Source of the DNA: Ilex aquifolium
Lineage: Eukaryota > Streptophyta > Magnoliopsida > Aquifoliales > Aquifoliaceae
Assembly (NCBI GenBank): GCA_951799425.1
Contig: OX637394.1
Coordinates: 43,638,142 to 43,702,141 of the forward strand
Direction: 5' to 3'
Length of the DNA stretch: 64,000 nucleotides
Shown here: positions 22,438 through 33,732 of the stretch, in pieces
Numbering within the stretch: position 1 is the stretch's first letter
Layout: every line of letters starts with the position of its first letter
Translations under genes and position numbers: made by a program
The notes under the pieces: model-generated
What the model was told of the DNA's origin: nothing
What the model saw: only the letters and a program-made list of their open reading frames with translations
Databases searched by the model: none

Positions 22438-23215
22438 TGGAGGGACTCAATGCGGCTCAGCAGACCCTAAGGCGACACGTGTACAAGTGTAGCCGTTAGA
22501 AAGCCATGGAGCCGGTGCCGAGTAGTGAAGCCGACTCCGAGTAGTAAGCCAGCGCCAACGACGAGGAGGAGAGCCGATGAAGAAGCACGGTTTCGTGGAG
22601 CCAAATATGAATTTCTGACACCAGCAATTAATGCGATGTGATCCAGCATTTATGAAGACGTGAGTGACTTAGACAACATTTAATGCGCCTTTGCACCCTC
22701 GAAGATCCAAACTGACAGTCATGAGTGGATGCATTAATGACTGTGATGCCGAGTGTAGATATAGGGCCGAGTGCCCCCTAGACGCCGACTACTCGGGGGT
22801 AGGTGTCAGACGCCGTTCATAGGCACTCGAGTAATCGGAGATAGTTTGAGGCTCTCGGCGTTGCCCCGAGGGCTAATTCCACCCGCCGAGCATTGATGAC
22901 ACGGGATTCCAGGTAGGAATCACTCATTGCACATGGGTAATAGGGAACGGTATTGAATGCTGAGATGACCTCTGTGTCAGAGCAATCATTACTAGTCCAT
23001 GTATAAATACCCCTCAGAAAAATGAACAAAGGTACGCAAAATCGATCCACGACTCATAAAATAGAGCTTTTTCCCCTCATTCTTACTGACTTAAGCTTCG
23101 GAGGGGATAAGCAGGGCGTGCGCCTGGCTCCCTTTTTCCTAACCTTGTGGTTGTTTCAGGGTTCGTCATCAATTCAGCCGCTACTTTCTATTGATTGCAA
23201 GAATTATCCCGTGCA
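22438..23215 (+). repeat. 5' LTR of the Tat element
   Basis: 778 bp, TG...CA ends, with a TATA box in CCATGTATAAATACCCCTC near 23000. Pairs with 31986-32763. Confidence 0.95.
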
Positions 23216-23218
23216 ATT

Positions 23219-23237
23219 TGGCGCCGTCTGTGGGAAC
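23219..23237 (+). other. Primer-binding site
   Basis: TGGCGCCGTCTGTGGGAAC starts three bases after the LTR end. This is the usual type of tRNA-primer site in plant Tat-lineage gypsy elements. Confidence 0.85.
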
Positions 23238-23310
23238 AAACAACCTTTCTTTGGTAGCGGTCGCATCATGGTGAACTCATGATCCCAAGGTGAGGGGGTA
23301 GGGAGTTTAC

Positions 23311-25010
23311 ACATGAGAAATGTGGAAGCCACTCGCCTTCCGGCGGTTAGAGAATTAAGCCCAGCACGTCGATCAGCAGGGGTTGAACGTTCTTCTCAAC
23401 GGACATTCCTCGTGGATCAAGGACCAGGGGCAGATTCCCTCAGCCCGCGATATCGTAGAGATGGTGGAGGAACGTATGGGGGAACGCATGAGGGAACTCG
23501 AAAGAGACAACGCCAAGGTGCGGCGTAGGCTCAGAGAGTTCGAGCAGTCAGCGAATGTCAGCTGGCACGCCCGAGAACCAACATGTCGAAGTTCCAGCCG
23601 AGGGGAGTCTGGGAGGACTAGGCCTGAGGCCCTTGAGAGAAATCATCCCGGATGCTCAGCTAAGAGGCGAAATCCACAAAATCGGCAAAAACATGCACAC
23701 GCTGAAGGGTCCAGGGGAGATCGCCACGAGGCGAACCTTTCATGGTGGGATCTCCGTCGTGGAATTCCTCGAGATGCCATGTCTACGGGGTCCCAGGCGG
23801 AATCTACCGCAAGGGGGCCGAGGGAGGCTAGATACCCCTGAGAGCGTATTGGCGACAGGCGCCGAGAACCACAACCCAGGGGAGATGATGAGCAGATCCC
23901 TTCTCCTTTTGTGCGATCCATTAGGGAGACTGAAATGCCAAAGAAGTTCGCCGTCCCCCGATTCAAGGCGTATGATGGGAGGACCGATCCTGAGAGTCAC
24001 CTACGACATTACAAGCAACTAATGTCAATCTATGACACCGACCAGAGGGTGTTGTGCCGAGTTTTCCCCATGAGCCTGGGGGATACCGCCATGAAGTGGT
24101 ACGAGAGTTTGGCCCCGGAGAGCATCGAGTCCTGGAGGCAAATGGCCGAGCTCTTCAAAGCTCGGTTCATCACCAGCACCAAGAGGCCGAAGGACATTGG
24201 TGCCTTGCTGACACTTAGGAGGAAGAACGGGGAATCCCTCCGACAGTACGTGATCCGGTACTGGGAGGAGGTTAACGAGGTGGACGCATGCTCGGAGGCA
24301 ATGGTTGTAGCGTCTTTTCGGCTGGGATTATCCCGGGACACCGGCCTCTACCGGTCTCTTACTAAGAAAGTTCCAGGGGACATGAAAGATCTGATGGCAC
24401 GCATAGATAAGTATGCGCGACTTGAGGAAGAGACCGCTGTTCCCGAGAACAGAGCAGCGGTGCCGAGAAAGAGGGAGAGACAACAGCCGTCTCGTAGGAA
24501 TGCGCCCACTCCGCCACCGAACCGCCTGTCCTTCCAAGGAGTTAACACAGTTTTCAAGGAGCCTATTTACATGATGCTGAACAAGATAAAGTATCAACCA
24601 TATTTCAGGTGGCCCCCAAAGATGTTAGGTGACCCGGCCACGAGGGATACCACAGTCAAGTGTTCCTACCATAGGGATTTTGGACACATGACTGAAGACT
24701 GCAAAGCCTACAAGTCCTTCCTCGAGCAATTAGTTCGGGATGGGCACCTTGGAGAATTTATTGCCCAAAGGCCCCGGCGAAGGGCAGTAGAGGAGAGGCC
24801 GGGGTCGCACCGAGAGGTTGTTCCGGTAATTAACGTTATACACGCCTGCACAATTGAGAGGCCGACGTATAATGTCCTCCGGGCGGAGCGAAAAAGAGTC
24901 TCGCAGGAGTTACAGATCGAAGAGGCTGAGTGGGCTGGGCAATCCTCTAAAAGGCCCCGGCTGGATCACGAAGTCATCAGCTTCTCTGACGCCGACTTAG
25001 GGGGAGTGGC
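23311..25010 (+). pseudogene. gag region of the Tat element
   Basis: Contains the retrotransposon gag domain (PRFKAYDGRTDPESHLRHYK ... KWYESLAPESIESW) and a downstream zinc-knuckle-like CSYHRDFGHMTEDC. Gag forms the particle that packages element RNA. Fossil copy; the start is approximate. Confidence 0.85.
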
Positions 25011-28000
25011 TCTGCCACACGATGATGCACTCGTAATCACCTTGCGGATTGACAGATTTGACGTGAGGAGGATCCTGGTAGATTCTGGGAGCTCGTCTGA
25101 GGTGATGTACGACGATCTGTTCCGGAAGTTGGGGCTTACCCGCAGGGACTTGAAGCCCATTCAAACCCCCCTTGTCGGTTTTAACGGTTCGAGTGCCCTT
25201 CCACTCGGCAAGATCACTTTAACGGTTTAAGCAGCGATCGTTTCGATCCCAGTGGAATTTTTGGTGATAGACTCCGATTCCCCGTACAATGCTATTATGG
25301 GGAGGACGTGGCTGCACGCTATAAGAGCGGTCCACTCCAGCTATCATTAGAAGATGAAGTTCCCCACCCCGCGCGGCATCATGGAGATCTGAGGTGATCA
25401 ATTGGCGGCCACAAACTGTTTCTATGCCGCTATGAAGACAGGGCTCGGTACCCGGCTTGGAGACCATGACCCCGAGGAGGTTGTGGCCAAATAGCAATCA
25501 CAGTATAGTCGGCTGGGAGTAGATGAGCCTGCGGTGGAACCAGTCGACCATTCCACCGAGCCACTGATCAGGGTCCTTTTGAATCCCGATGATGAAGGAA
25601 GGTATTTTTTGATAGGGTCTTCATTGGATAATGCCGAGAGGGAGGAGATGAGTTCTTTCCTGCGCCGAAACGCTGACGTTTTCGCCTGGACTCATGCCGA
25701 GATGACAGGGATCAGCCCCGAGGTTATGACCCATCGGCTCCATGCTAATCCGAACTTCAAACCGGTGAAACAAAAGGCGCGCAGGACGGCCCCACATCAC
25801 GCAAAAGCCGTGGACGAAGAGGTTGATAAATTATTAGAGGCGGGTACCATCCGAGAGGTCCAATTTCCCGACTGGCTATCCAACACGGTGTGCGCCAGAA
25901 AGAAAGAAGGCAAATGGCGGGTCTGCGTGGATTTCACCGACTTGAATAAGGCGTGCCCCAAGGATGGATACCCGCTTCCTAAAGTTGATCAGTTGGTGGA
26001 TGCAACTGCGGGTCACAAACGCATCACCTTCATGGACGCTCGGGTAGGCTATCACCAAATTGCTTTGGACGAGTCGGATCAAGAGAAGACAGCTTTCATC
26101 ACGCCCCCGAGGAATCTATTGTTATACGGTAATGCCGTTCGGGTTGAAGAATGCCGGTGCTACCTACCAGCGGTTAATGAACAAAATGTTCAAGCACCTT
26201 CTCGGCGTCACCATGGAAGTGTACATTGATGATATGCTAGTGAAGAGTAAGGAGAGCGCCGATCATCTTGCCGATCTGGGCACCACTTTCTCCATACTCC
26301 GACGCTACGGATTGAAGCTGAATGCATCGAAGTGCGCGTTCGGGGTAAGCTCGGGGAAATTTCTGGGATACTTGGTAACCCATAGGGATATTGAGGCCAA
26401 TCTCGAGCAGATTCAGGCGGTCCAGAACGTCCAGGCACCCAGGACTATCAGAGACATCCAGAAGCTGACTGGGATGCTTGCCGCCCTTAACCGATTTATT
26501 TCCAAGTCCTCTAATAGGTGTAAGTCATTTTTTGCCAAGTTGAAAGGGGCAGCAAAGGGGACCTGGGATGAGGAATGTGGCCGACCACTTGGAGGAATTA
26601 AGGAATATCTGAGGTGTCCTCCGACCCTGTCCGTCCCAGAGACAGGGGAAACACTATACCTCTACTTATCGGTTTCGGAGGAAGCTGTTAGTGGTGCTTT
26701 GATAAGGGAGTATGAAGGGGCACAGAGGCCCGTCTATTTCGTCAGTAAGACCCTGCTTGACGCCGAGACTAGGTACTTGCCGATGGAAAAATTAGTCCTT
26801 GCCCTGGTAGTCTCGGCGAGGAAACTCAGGCACTATTTCCAGGCGCACACCATTGAGGTGTTGACCGATCGCCCTCTCAGACCCATCCTTCAGAAAGCTG
26901 ACCTATCAGGTAGAATCGCCAAGTGGGCTGTAGAGCTTGGGGAATTCGAAATAAGGTACAAACCCCGTACTTCAATTAAGGGGCAAGTCCTTGCGGATTT
27001 CATTGCCGAGTTCACTGCGCCCGAGCCCCCACCAGAGATTGCCACTTTGAATGGTGACTAGAGCCTTCATGTCGACGGGTCCTCGAACGCAAGAGGGGCA
27101 GGAGTGGGGGTAATACTGGCCAGTGCTGAAGGATTTACAATGGAACGAGCTATCAGATTGGGATTTAAAGCGTCTAATAACAAAGCCGAGTATGAGGCAC
27201 TGCTGGCAGGGCTCGATGTTGCCTACTCGGTTGGAGTCAGACACCTGCAGGCCTTCTGTGACTCCCAGCTGGTGGTGAATCAGATCAATGGTGACTTTGA
27301 GGTCCGAGACACCAGAATGAAAGCTTACTGTCAGAAGGCGAAAGCCAAGATAGAGAAATTTGAAAAGGTAGAAGTCTCCCAGATTTCAAGAGACCAGAAC
27401 ACCCACGCCTTGGCCTTGGCATGCCTGGCCTCGGCATTGGCCTCAGAAGTAACCCGGCGTATCATCATTGAAAACCGGGAGAAACCGAGTATAGAGGAGA
27501 TGTGTGCCCAGCAAGTATTGTCGATGCAAGCGCAGTCAACTACGGGCTGGATGGAACCTATTGTTGCCTACCTGACGGAGGGCGTGCTCCCCGAGGATAC
27601 CAAAGAAGCCAGAAAGATCAGACTCAAGGCCCCTAGGTTCTGGATATCCGCTGATCGGCAGCTGTATAGAAAATCTTTCTCCGGTCCCCATCTGCTTTGC
27701 GTCCCCGAGGACAAGGTGAAACCTCTGCTCTATGAAATCCATGAAGGCGTATGTGAAAGTCACACGGGAGGCAGATCCCTTGCGCACCGAGCAGTGACAC
27801 AAGGGTATTGGTGGCCCTATATGCAAAAAGATGCGAAGAGCTACGTGCGAAAATGCGACAAATGTCAGAAGTTCGCTCCCATTATCCGACAACCGGCTGG
27901 GGATCTGAATGTGCTGACTAGTCCTTGGCCGTTCTCTCAATGGGGGATGGATATCGTGGGTCCACTCCCGAAGGCCCCTTTAGACAAGAAATTATTATTG

Positions 28001-28786
28001 GTGGCTACCGATTACTTCACCAAATGGATCGAAGCCGAACCCCTGAGCCGCATCCGAGACAACGAGACAAAGAAATTCGTTTGGCAAAACATAATCACTC
28101 GGTTTGGGATTCCTAGAGCTATCATCTCGGACAATGGCACCCAATTCAACAGTGGCCCTTTCAGAGAGTTTTGCTCGGGGTTCGGAATACGTAATTATTA
28201 TTCCACATCGGCCTACCCCCAAAGTAATAGGCAAGCAGAGGTTTCTAACAAGACTGTGTTGGCGGGAATCAAGAAAAGGCTTGAAAAGGCGAAGGGAAAG
28301 TGGACCGAGGAACTACTCAACGTACTATGGGCTTACAGAACTACGCCGAGGACTTCAACGGGGGAAACGCCGTTCGCCTTAACGTACAGGGTGGAGGCTG
28401 TCATCCCGCTGGAAGTCGGACTCCCGACCATCAGAAGTCAAGCGTTCGATTTGGGGAATAATGACCAAATGCTAGCCAAAGATCTTGACTTAGCCGAGGA
28501 AAGGAGAGAACTGACGTCCATCAAGTTAGCCAAGTACCAAGGAGAACTATCAAGACAGCATCACAAGAAGATCCGAACAAGAGATTTCAAGGTGGGGGAC
28601 TTGGTGCTTCGAAAGGTAGTAGGCGCTGCTCGGGAGCCCACCGAAGGGAAGCTCGGACCTAACTGGGAGGGCCCCTATAAAGTGGTTGCAGTAGGGGGCA
28701 CCGGGGCATATAGGCTACAGAATATGGATGATAATGATGTAATCCGGCCTTGGAATGTGTCTAACCTAAAAAGATATTTTTGTTAG
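25010..28786 (+). pseudogene. pol region of the Tat element (PR-RT-RH-aRH-INT)
   Basis: Parts in order: aspartic protease around LVDSGSSSEVMYDDLF (near 25080); reverse transcriptase with VCVDFTDLNKACPKD (near 25925) and VYIDDML (near 26220); RNase H (26650-26900); a second, archaeal-type RNase H (AEYEALLAGLDVA, about 27060-27450); integrase with an HHCC zinc finger (27730-27880) and a DDE core (IVGPLPKAP, ISDNGTQF). It ends without a chromodomain. Fossil, broken. Confidence 0.9.
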
Positions 28787-29412
28787 TAAAGGTTTCGTAT
28801 CCTGTCAATTTGTTAATACAAATACAAACACGAGACGAGCTCTCGGTCGTTAGGGGCATGGTCCCGAGGGGTATAAGACCTCACCCTTGAGGCAACGCTC
28901 TCAAACACAACACGAGACGAGCTCTCGGTCGTCATATTCCTAGCCCCGAGAAGAGGTTAGTGACTGATGAGCAACAATTAAAGGGTTTGCTCGTTTTTCA
29001 CCTATTATGTCCATTCCCTTATGGTTCGTAAGGCCACCACTGGCTAGTTGTAACTTCGCTCCCACTTCCTAGAGATAAGGTGGTATGGTCCTTGAGCAGT
29101 AATAAGTGCGAGTCTCGGCCCCTAGCGGGAAAAGACCGAGGCAGGATGGTTCGACAGCGTTCTTCCTAGAAATCAGACGACTCGGAGACAGTCAGTAAGA
29201 GGAAAAACGAAGGAACACATATAAAGAAGAAATGACGGTGTAGAGGTGAAATGCATTCACGGTTCAAACACGAACGAGGTGATGGAAAGTTCCATCTAAT
29301 GATGAAGTATGTCATTACAATTCAAAATGGGGCCTTGCGTCCCCGGTGGCTTACATATATTAAAAAGAGAAAAGAGAAGACAAAAGGCAAAACAGGAAGC
29401 TCGCCGCCAAGT
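28787..29412. other. Spacer between pol and the antisense ORF of the Tat element
   Basis: Non-coding, with short repeated phrases (ACACGAGACGAGCTCTCGGT occurs twice, near 28827 and 28911). Lies within the retrotransposon. Confidence 0.6.
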
Positions 29413-31631
29413 TCACCTCGGCTCATGTGCGGTTTGATCGTCAACAAGCGAGGGGGGAAGGTCAGACTCTTGGCCACCAATGATGGGAGAAAGGCCATCA
29501 GAACCATCACTTAGAGTAATGGCTGCAGTGGCCCCCTCGGCAGCCTCACCCGCCTCGGCATCTGATTGCCTTTCTGGAAGATCCCCGGCTTCAAACCCGA
29601 CAAGAGAACTATGCCTCTGGAAAAGTTCACTAGCCGAGTCTATCCGGGCAGCATGCAGGGCGTCCACCCAACCGCGCCGATAAGCAATGATCTTGGCTTC
29701 TTTAAAGGCAGGGACCATCTGCTCTTGGGTTTCCAAGTAAACCCTCTCGCACTCTCTCTGCAGCCTTTGCGGCTCTCCTACCTTCTCTGCCGTCAAAGAG
29801 TCCACCCGGGCGGTTAACTCCCTGACAAGGCCCTCGGAGTCCAGAGCTTTGTTCTCGGCGGCCGAGATCTTCAGCTCGTACTCCTCTACCTTCTTCATCG
29901 CTGCCGCCTCACTCGCCCTCAGCTTCTGTAATTCGGCGTCTAGCGAGTCGCGTTCAATGATGAGGTTGGTAATGTGCTTTTTCTGGTCGGTGAGGACCAC
30001 CTCAACGCCTTTGATGTACACGTCCTTGGCGTCGAGCGTCTTCTTGGCGCCCCTCGCCGTCTGTTTGTACTCCCAGAAACGTTCAATGATGACCCCCAGC
30101 TGTTGGGAAACCTGGAAATTGGTAAAAGAACAAGTTAAGCGATTGCCGAGTATATGAAATAAAGTCAAAGCAAGACACTTACCACCAAGTTGTTCTGGAG
30201 AGCGCTCAAGAGGAGCGCATTATCAGACTGGTCTTGGTGGACCCTCATGTCGGTGTTGAACTGGAGGGTCGAGGCCACTGCAAATGCCACTTCCTTGTCC
30301 TGGATGATGGAATCAGATTCCAGGATAAGTTGGCCCCCCCTCCTTTCCGCTTGAGCGACCCACGCGGCGGAAGATGATGATCCAGGAGCAGAAGTGGTTG
30401 CACCTGGGGCGTCGTAGCGGCGCTTCTGTCGGCGCTCTTCGGCTTGTTGGTGCTCTCCAGGCCCCTCGGGGTCCCTGCCCCTTCGGCTTGTTTGCTGACC
30501 GCCGGAGGGGGGGACTTGATGAATCGGCGTTGGGTCACTCGGCGGGATGACGGGGTCCGTTGGATCCTGAGTTCGTGTTGGAGGTGGAGGCGCATCCTGT
30601 TGTGGAGTTTGTAAGGGAAGAGCCGGTGCGGTGCTCGGGGAGGCTCCCTGAGCCAATGTCCTGGCTCTGAGCCGAGAAGCGACAGCTTCCATGGCAGCAG
30701 CAGAGATTGGAGGAACGGTAAACATGTCTTCGACTGGGGAAGGAGGTGCGAGAGGAGAAGGGGTTCTCTCGGGGTCTTCTTCTGACGAAGAGAAATCCTC
30801 CCAGCGCTTAGGATCAAAAGGAGGGGGGATCTGAGAAAAATGGCTATAGGGTGGATGGTAGCCGAGGAGTACGTGTGCTGCTCGGGAGAACTCGTTGGAA
30901 GGTTCAGAAGACCACACCTTCAATAGGTCGGCGAACCTGACTTGTGACCTGTGGGGCTGAGCTGCGTCACGCCGATATCCTTCTGCAAAAATGAAACACA
31001 AGGTCAGAAGTGAGAATAAGGATCGGCCGAGAAGGCATTAATCAGTGCAAAACACACCTTCATTCATCGGCACTTTGGGGCAGTACAATCCGTCATACTC
31101 GGGTCCTGTGCCCCTCTCCCAGCTTCCGCCGAGCATGATCAGATCATCAAAATACCCCTTGTCTGTGTCCGACATGTGTGTGACTAGGTACATGGAGGTG
31201 TCCCGAGCTTTGAGATAGTACCTTCCCCCGCTGACTAACCTAAGGTCGTAGCAGAATAATATTTCATCTACCCCTAAGTTTACCCCGAGCCGAGCATTTA
31301 GGGCTATTACGCCCATGACTATCCTAAAAAAGTTCACCCTGCACTGGAGTGGAAACAGTCGGAGCTGCATCAACAGCTTGAGTACAAGGGGAGGCAAAGG
31401 GAAGGTTAACCCCCCTTCCATGATAGCCTTAGTGTAAAAAGGCATCATCTCTACACACCCCTGTTCCCGGCTATGGCGTGTGGGGTGGAAAGGGAAGGTC
31501 AGGATTCTTTCTGGGATTTGGTACTTGGCTCTAAAGGCACCTATATTGTCCTCGTTTACTGTGGTCTTCTTCAACCTACAGGTTTGTGGTGGAGGAGGGT
31601 TTCTAGCTTCCCTACTACGGTTTTTGGCCAT
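29413..31631 (-). other. Antisense accessory ORF (aORF) of the Tat element
   Basis: Runs opposite to gag-pol, between pol and the 3' LTR. Three blocks separated by gaps with GT/AG borders are consistent with the splicing known for these ORFs. The first block starts MAKNRSREARNPPPPQ and carries the 'putative gypsy-type transposon' domain (ILTFPFHPTRHS, VVMGVIALNARL-type motifs). The second is Pro/Ser-rich, and the third is a long coiled coil ending in an acidic tail. Antisense ORFs of this kind are a described feature of Tat elements; their function is not established. Confidence 0.75.
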
Positions 31632-31970
31632 GGGTGAAGGATATGGAGAGAATAGAAGATGAAGAAGGAGAGGAGATATGATGGGGAGAGTACTTACAGG
31701 ATTTTCTTCGCAGAAGAGTTCTCGGGAGGAGACGAAGGAGCACTCGGCAGCTAATTGCTTGAAGGAAAGACGAGATTGCAAAGTTCTCAAATGGCCAAAA
31801 CTTCCTCTATTTATAGGCAGAAAAGAGGGCGGGAATCGAGGAGGCGTTGTCATCATTAGCAGATTTGAAAAAGGCGGCTCAAAACGTGCAAGTAACCGCC
31901 CCTTTAATGGATGTGACCAGTGAGCCACCACTCCCCTTGTGCCACCTGTCGCACGCTGCAAAGAGAGTGG

Positions 31971-31985
31971 AGGCTGGGGGGCAGT
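31971..31985 (+). other. Polypurine tract
   Basis: The G-rich stretch GGAGGCTGGGGGGCAGT lies immediately before the 3' LTR start and is the expected plus-strand priming site. Confidence 0.75.
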
Positions 31986-32763
31986 TGGAGGGACTCAAGG
32001 CGGCTCAGCAGACCCTAAGGCGACACGTGTACAAGTGTAGCCGTTAGAAAGCCATGGAGCCGGTGCCGAGTAGTGAAGCCGACTCCGAGTAGTAAGCCAG
32101 CGCCGACGAGGAGGAGGAGAGCCGATGAAGAAGCACGGTTTCGTGGAGCCAAATATGAACTTCTGACACCAGCAATTAATGCGATGTGATCCAGCATTTA
32201 TGAAGACGTGAGTGACTTAGACAACATTTAATGCGCCTCTGCACCCTTGAAGACCCAAACTGACAGTCATGAGTGGATGCATTAATGACTGTGATGCCGA
32301 GTGCAGATATAGGGCCGAGTGCCCCCTAGACGCCGACTACTCGGGGGTAGGTGTCAGACGCCGTTCATAGGCACTCGAGTAATCGGAGATAGTTTGAGGC
32401 TCTCGGCGTTGCCCCGAGGGTTAATTCCACCCGCCGAGCATTGATGACACGGGATTCTAGGTAGGAATCACTCATTGCACATGGGTAATAAGGAACGGTA
32501 TTGAATGCTGAGATGACCTCTGTGTCAGAGCAATCATTACTAGTCCATGTATAAATACCCCTCAGAAAAATGAACAAAGGTACGCAAAATCGATCTACGA
32601 CTCATAAAATAGAGTTTTTTCCCCTCATTCTTACTGACTTAAGCTTCAGAGGGGATAAGCCGGGCGTGCGCCTAGCTCCCTTTTTCCTAACCTTGTGGTT
32701 GTTTCAGGGTTCGTCATCAATTCAGCCGCTACTTTCTATTGATTGCATGAATTATCCCGTGCA
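31986..32763 (+). repeat. 3' LTR of the Tat element
   Basis: 778 bp, same ends and TATA box as the 5' LTR. Followed at once by the target duplication CTAGT. Confidence 0.95.
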
Positions 32764-32975
32764 CTAGTATAGCGGTCAATCACCGAGCCTCAATGTAAAC
32801 TACAAGACTTGAACCTCCAACTTCAGAATAAGAAGTTCGGTTAGTACACCACTAAATGTACTAAATTACACCTACAATATGGCCAAATATCATTGAAAAT
32901 GCTCTTAGCCCATCTCTTGAGAGCTGTTGACAGCCAACCTTCCCAAGCTCCAGAGTTCGACCTCCATCCTGCCCT

Positions 32976-33581
32976 TAGGGGTGATAATTGAGTCGTGTCG
33001 TGTTCGTGTTCATATTCGTGTTGACCCACATAAATTTTGAATAAAAAATTTAACGCTAATATTTTATTTCACTTAATTGAATTCATGCTCATATTTTTTC
33101 TACAAATTAAAAATTAATTTAATAATAATAATAATTGAGGAGGATTAGGGTTAGAGATCCAACAACTAAGTGCAATGAATTTAGGGGTGGTCTGACGGTG
33201 GTCAATGAGGGCCTACGAAAGGGAGACGGAGGTGGTGGTGACCGACAGTGAGGAGGATGGAGAGGCGAGAGAGAAACAGAGTAAATGTGAGGTCTGAGAT
33301 ATGAAATGAATTTAGGATTAGAGATCCAACAACTAAGTGCATTTATATAGTGTCAGATTATTTGAGTTGAAAAATGGGTTAAGCGGGTTTGTGTCTACCC
33401 GATTAAATACACGGGTTAATTGGGTCAATTTCGGGTTGAACCCGAACACAACTCATTAACACTTCGTGTTGACGGGTCGTGTCATACATGAGTTTATGCC
33501 AAAAAATAGTCAACTCAAACCTATTTATTCGTATCGTGTTTGTGTCGGGTTATCGTGTCGTGCCAAAAATTATCACTCCTA
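32976..33581. mobile_element. hAT-like MITE
   Basis: 606 bp, starts TAGGGGTGATAATTGAGTCG and ends in the inverted form AATTATCACTCCTA. GTGTCGTG/CGTGTTCGTGTT motifs recur inside both arms. Flanks TGCCCT and TGCCCC are similar, but a full 8-bp duplication is not clear. Non-coding. The phrase AGAGATCCAACAACTAAGTG occurs twice inside (near 33152 and 33319). Confidence 0.65.
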
Positions 33582-33592
33582 TGCCCCCATAA

Positions 33593-33615
33593 CCCCCCCC
33601 CCCCCCCCCCCCCCC
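33593..33615 (+). repeat. Poly-C run of about 23
   Basis: An uninterrupted C homopolymer between the MITE and the translocator gene's TATA box, ending 12 bp before that box. Its true length may vary with sequencing error. Confidence 0.8.
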
Positions 33616-33627
33616 TTCAAGAAATGC

Positions 33628-33635
33628 TATAAATA
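33628..33635 (+). promoter_or_regulatory. TATA box of the translocator gene
   Basis: TATAAATA lies 98 bp upstream of the start codon at 33733. That would give a short 5' UTR of about 65-75 bases. Confidence 0.65.
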
Positions 33636-33732
33636 GGGGTAAACATAGGCTGCATAACTTTATTGTAAAATTTTTGCTCTAGTCCCTCCAGTCACACAAA
33701 AAAAAAAAGTCTTTTGGCCAACACTTCACAGC

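Larger units (their letters stand above)
22438..32763 (+). mobile_element. Ty3/gypsy retrotransposon, Tat lineage, full length but broken
   Basis: A 10.3-kb element with two 778-bp LTRs (TGGAGGG...CCGTGCA) and perfect 5-bp target duplications CTAGT at 22433-22437 and 32764-32768. Order inside: primer-binding site, gag, protease, reverse transcriptase, RNase H, a second archaeal-type RNase H, integrase without chromodomain, an antisense accessory ORF, polypurine tract. Dual RNase H plus the antisense ORF point to the Tat lineage. The LTRs differ at roughly 18 positions by eye (about 2.3%), mostly C/T changes, suggesting insertion about one to a few million years ago depending on mutation rate. 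The coding part looks broken, with about four breaks. Confidence 0.95.
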
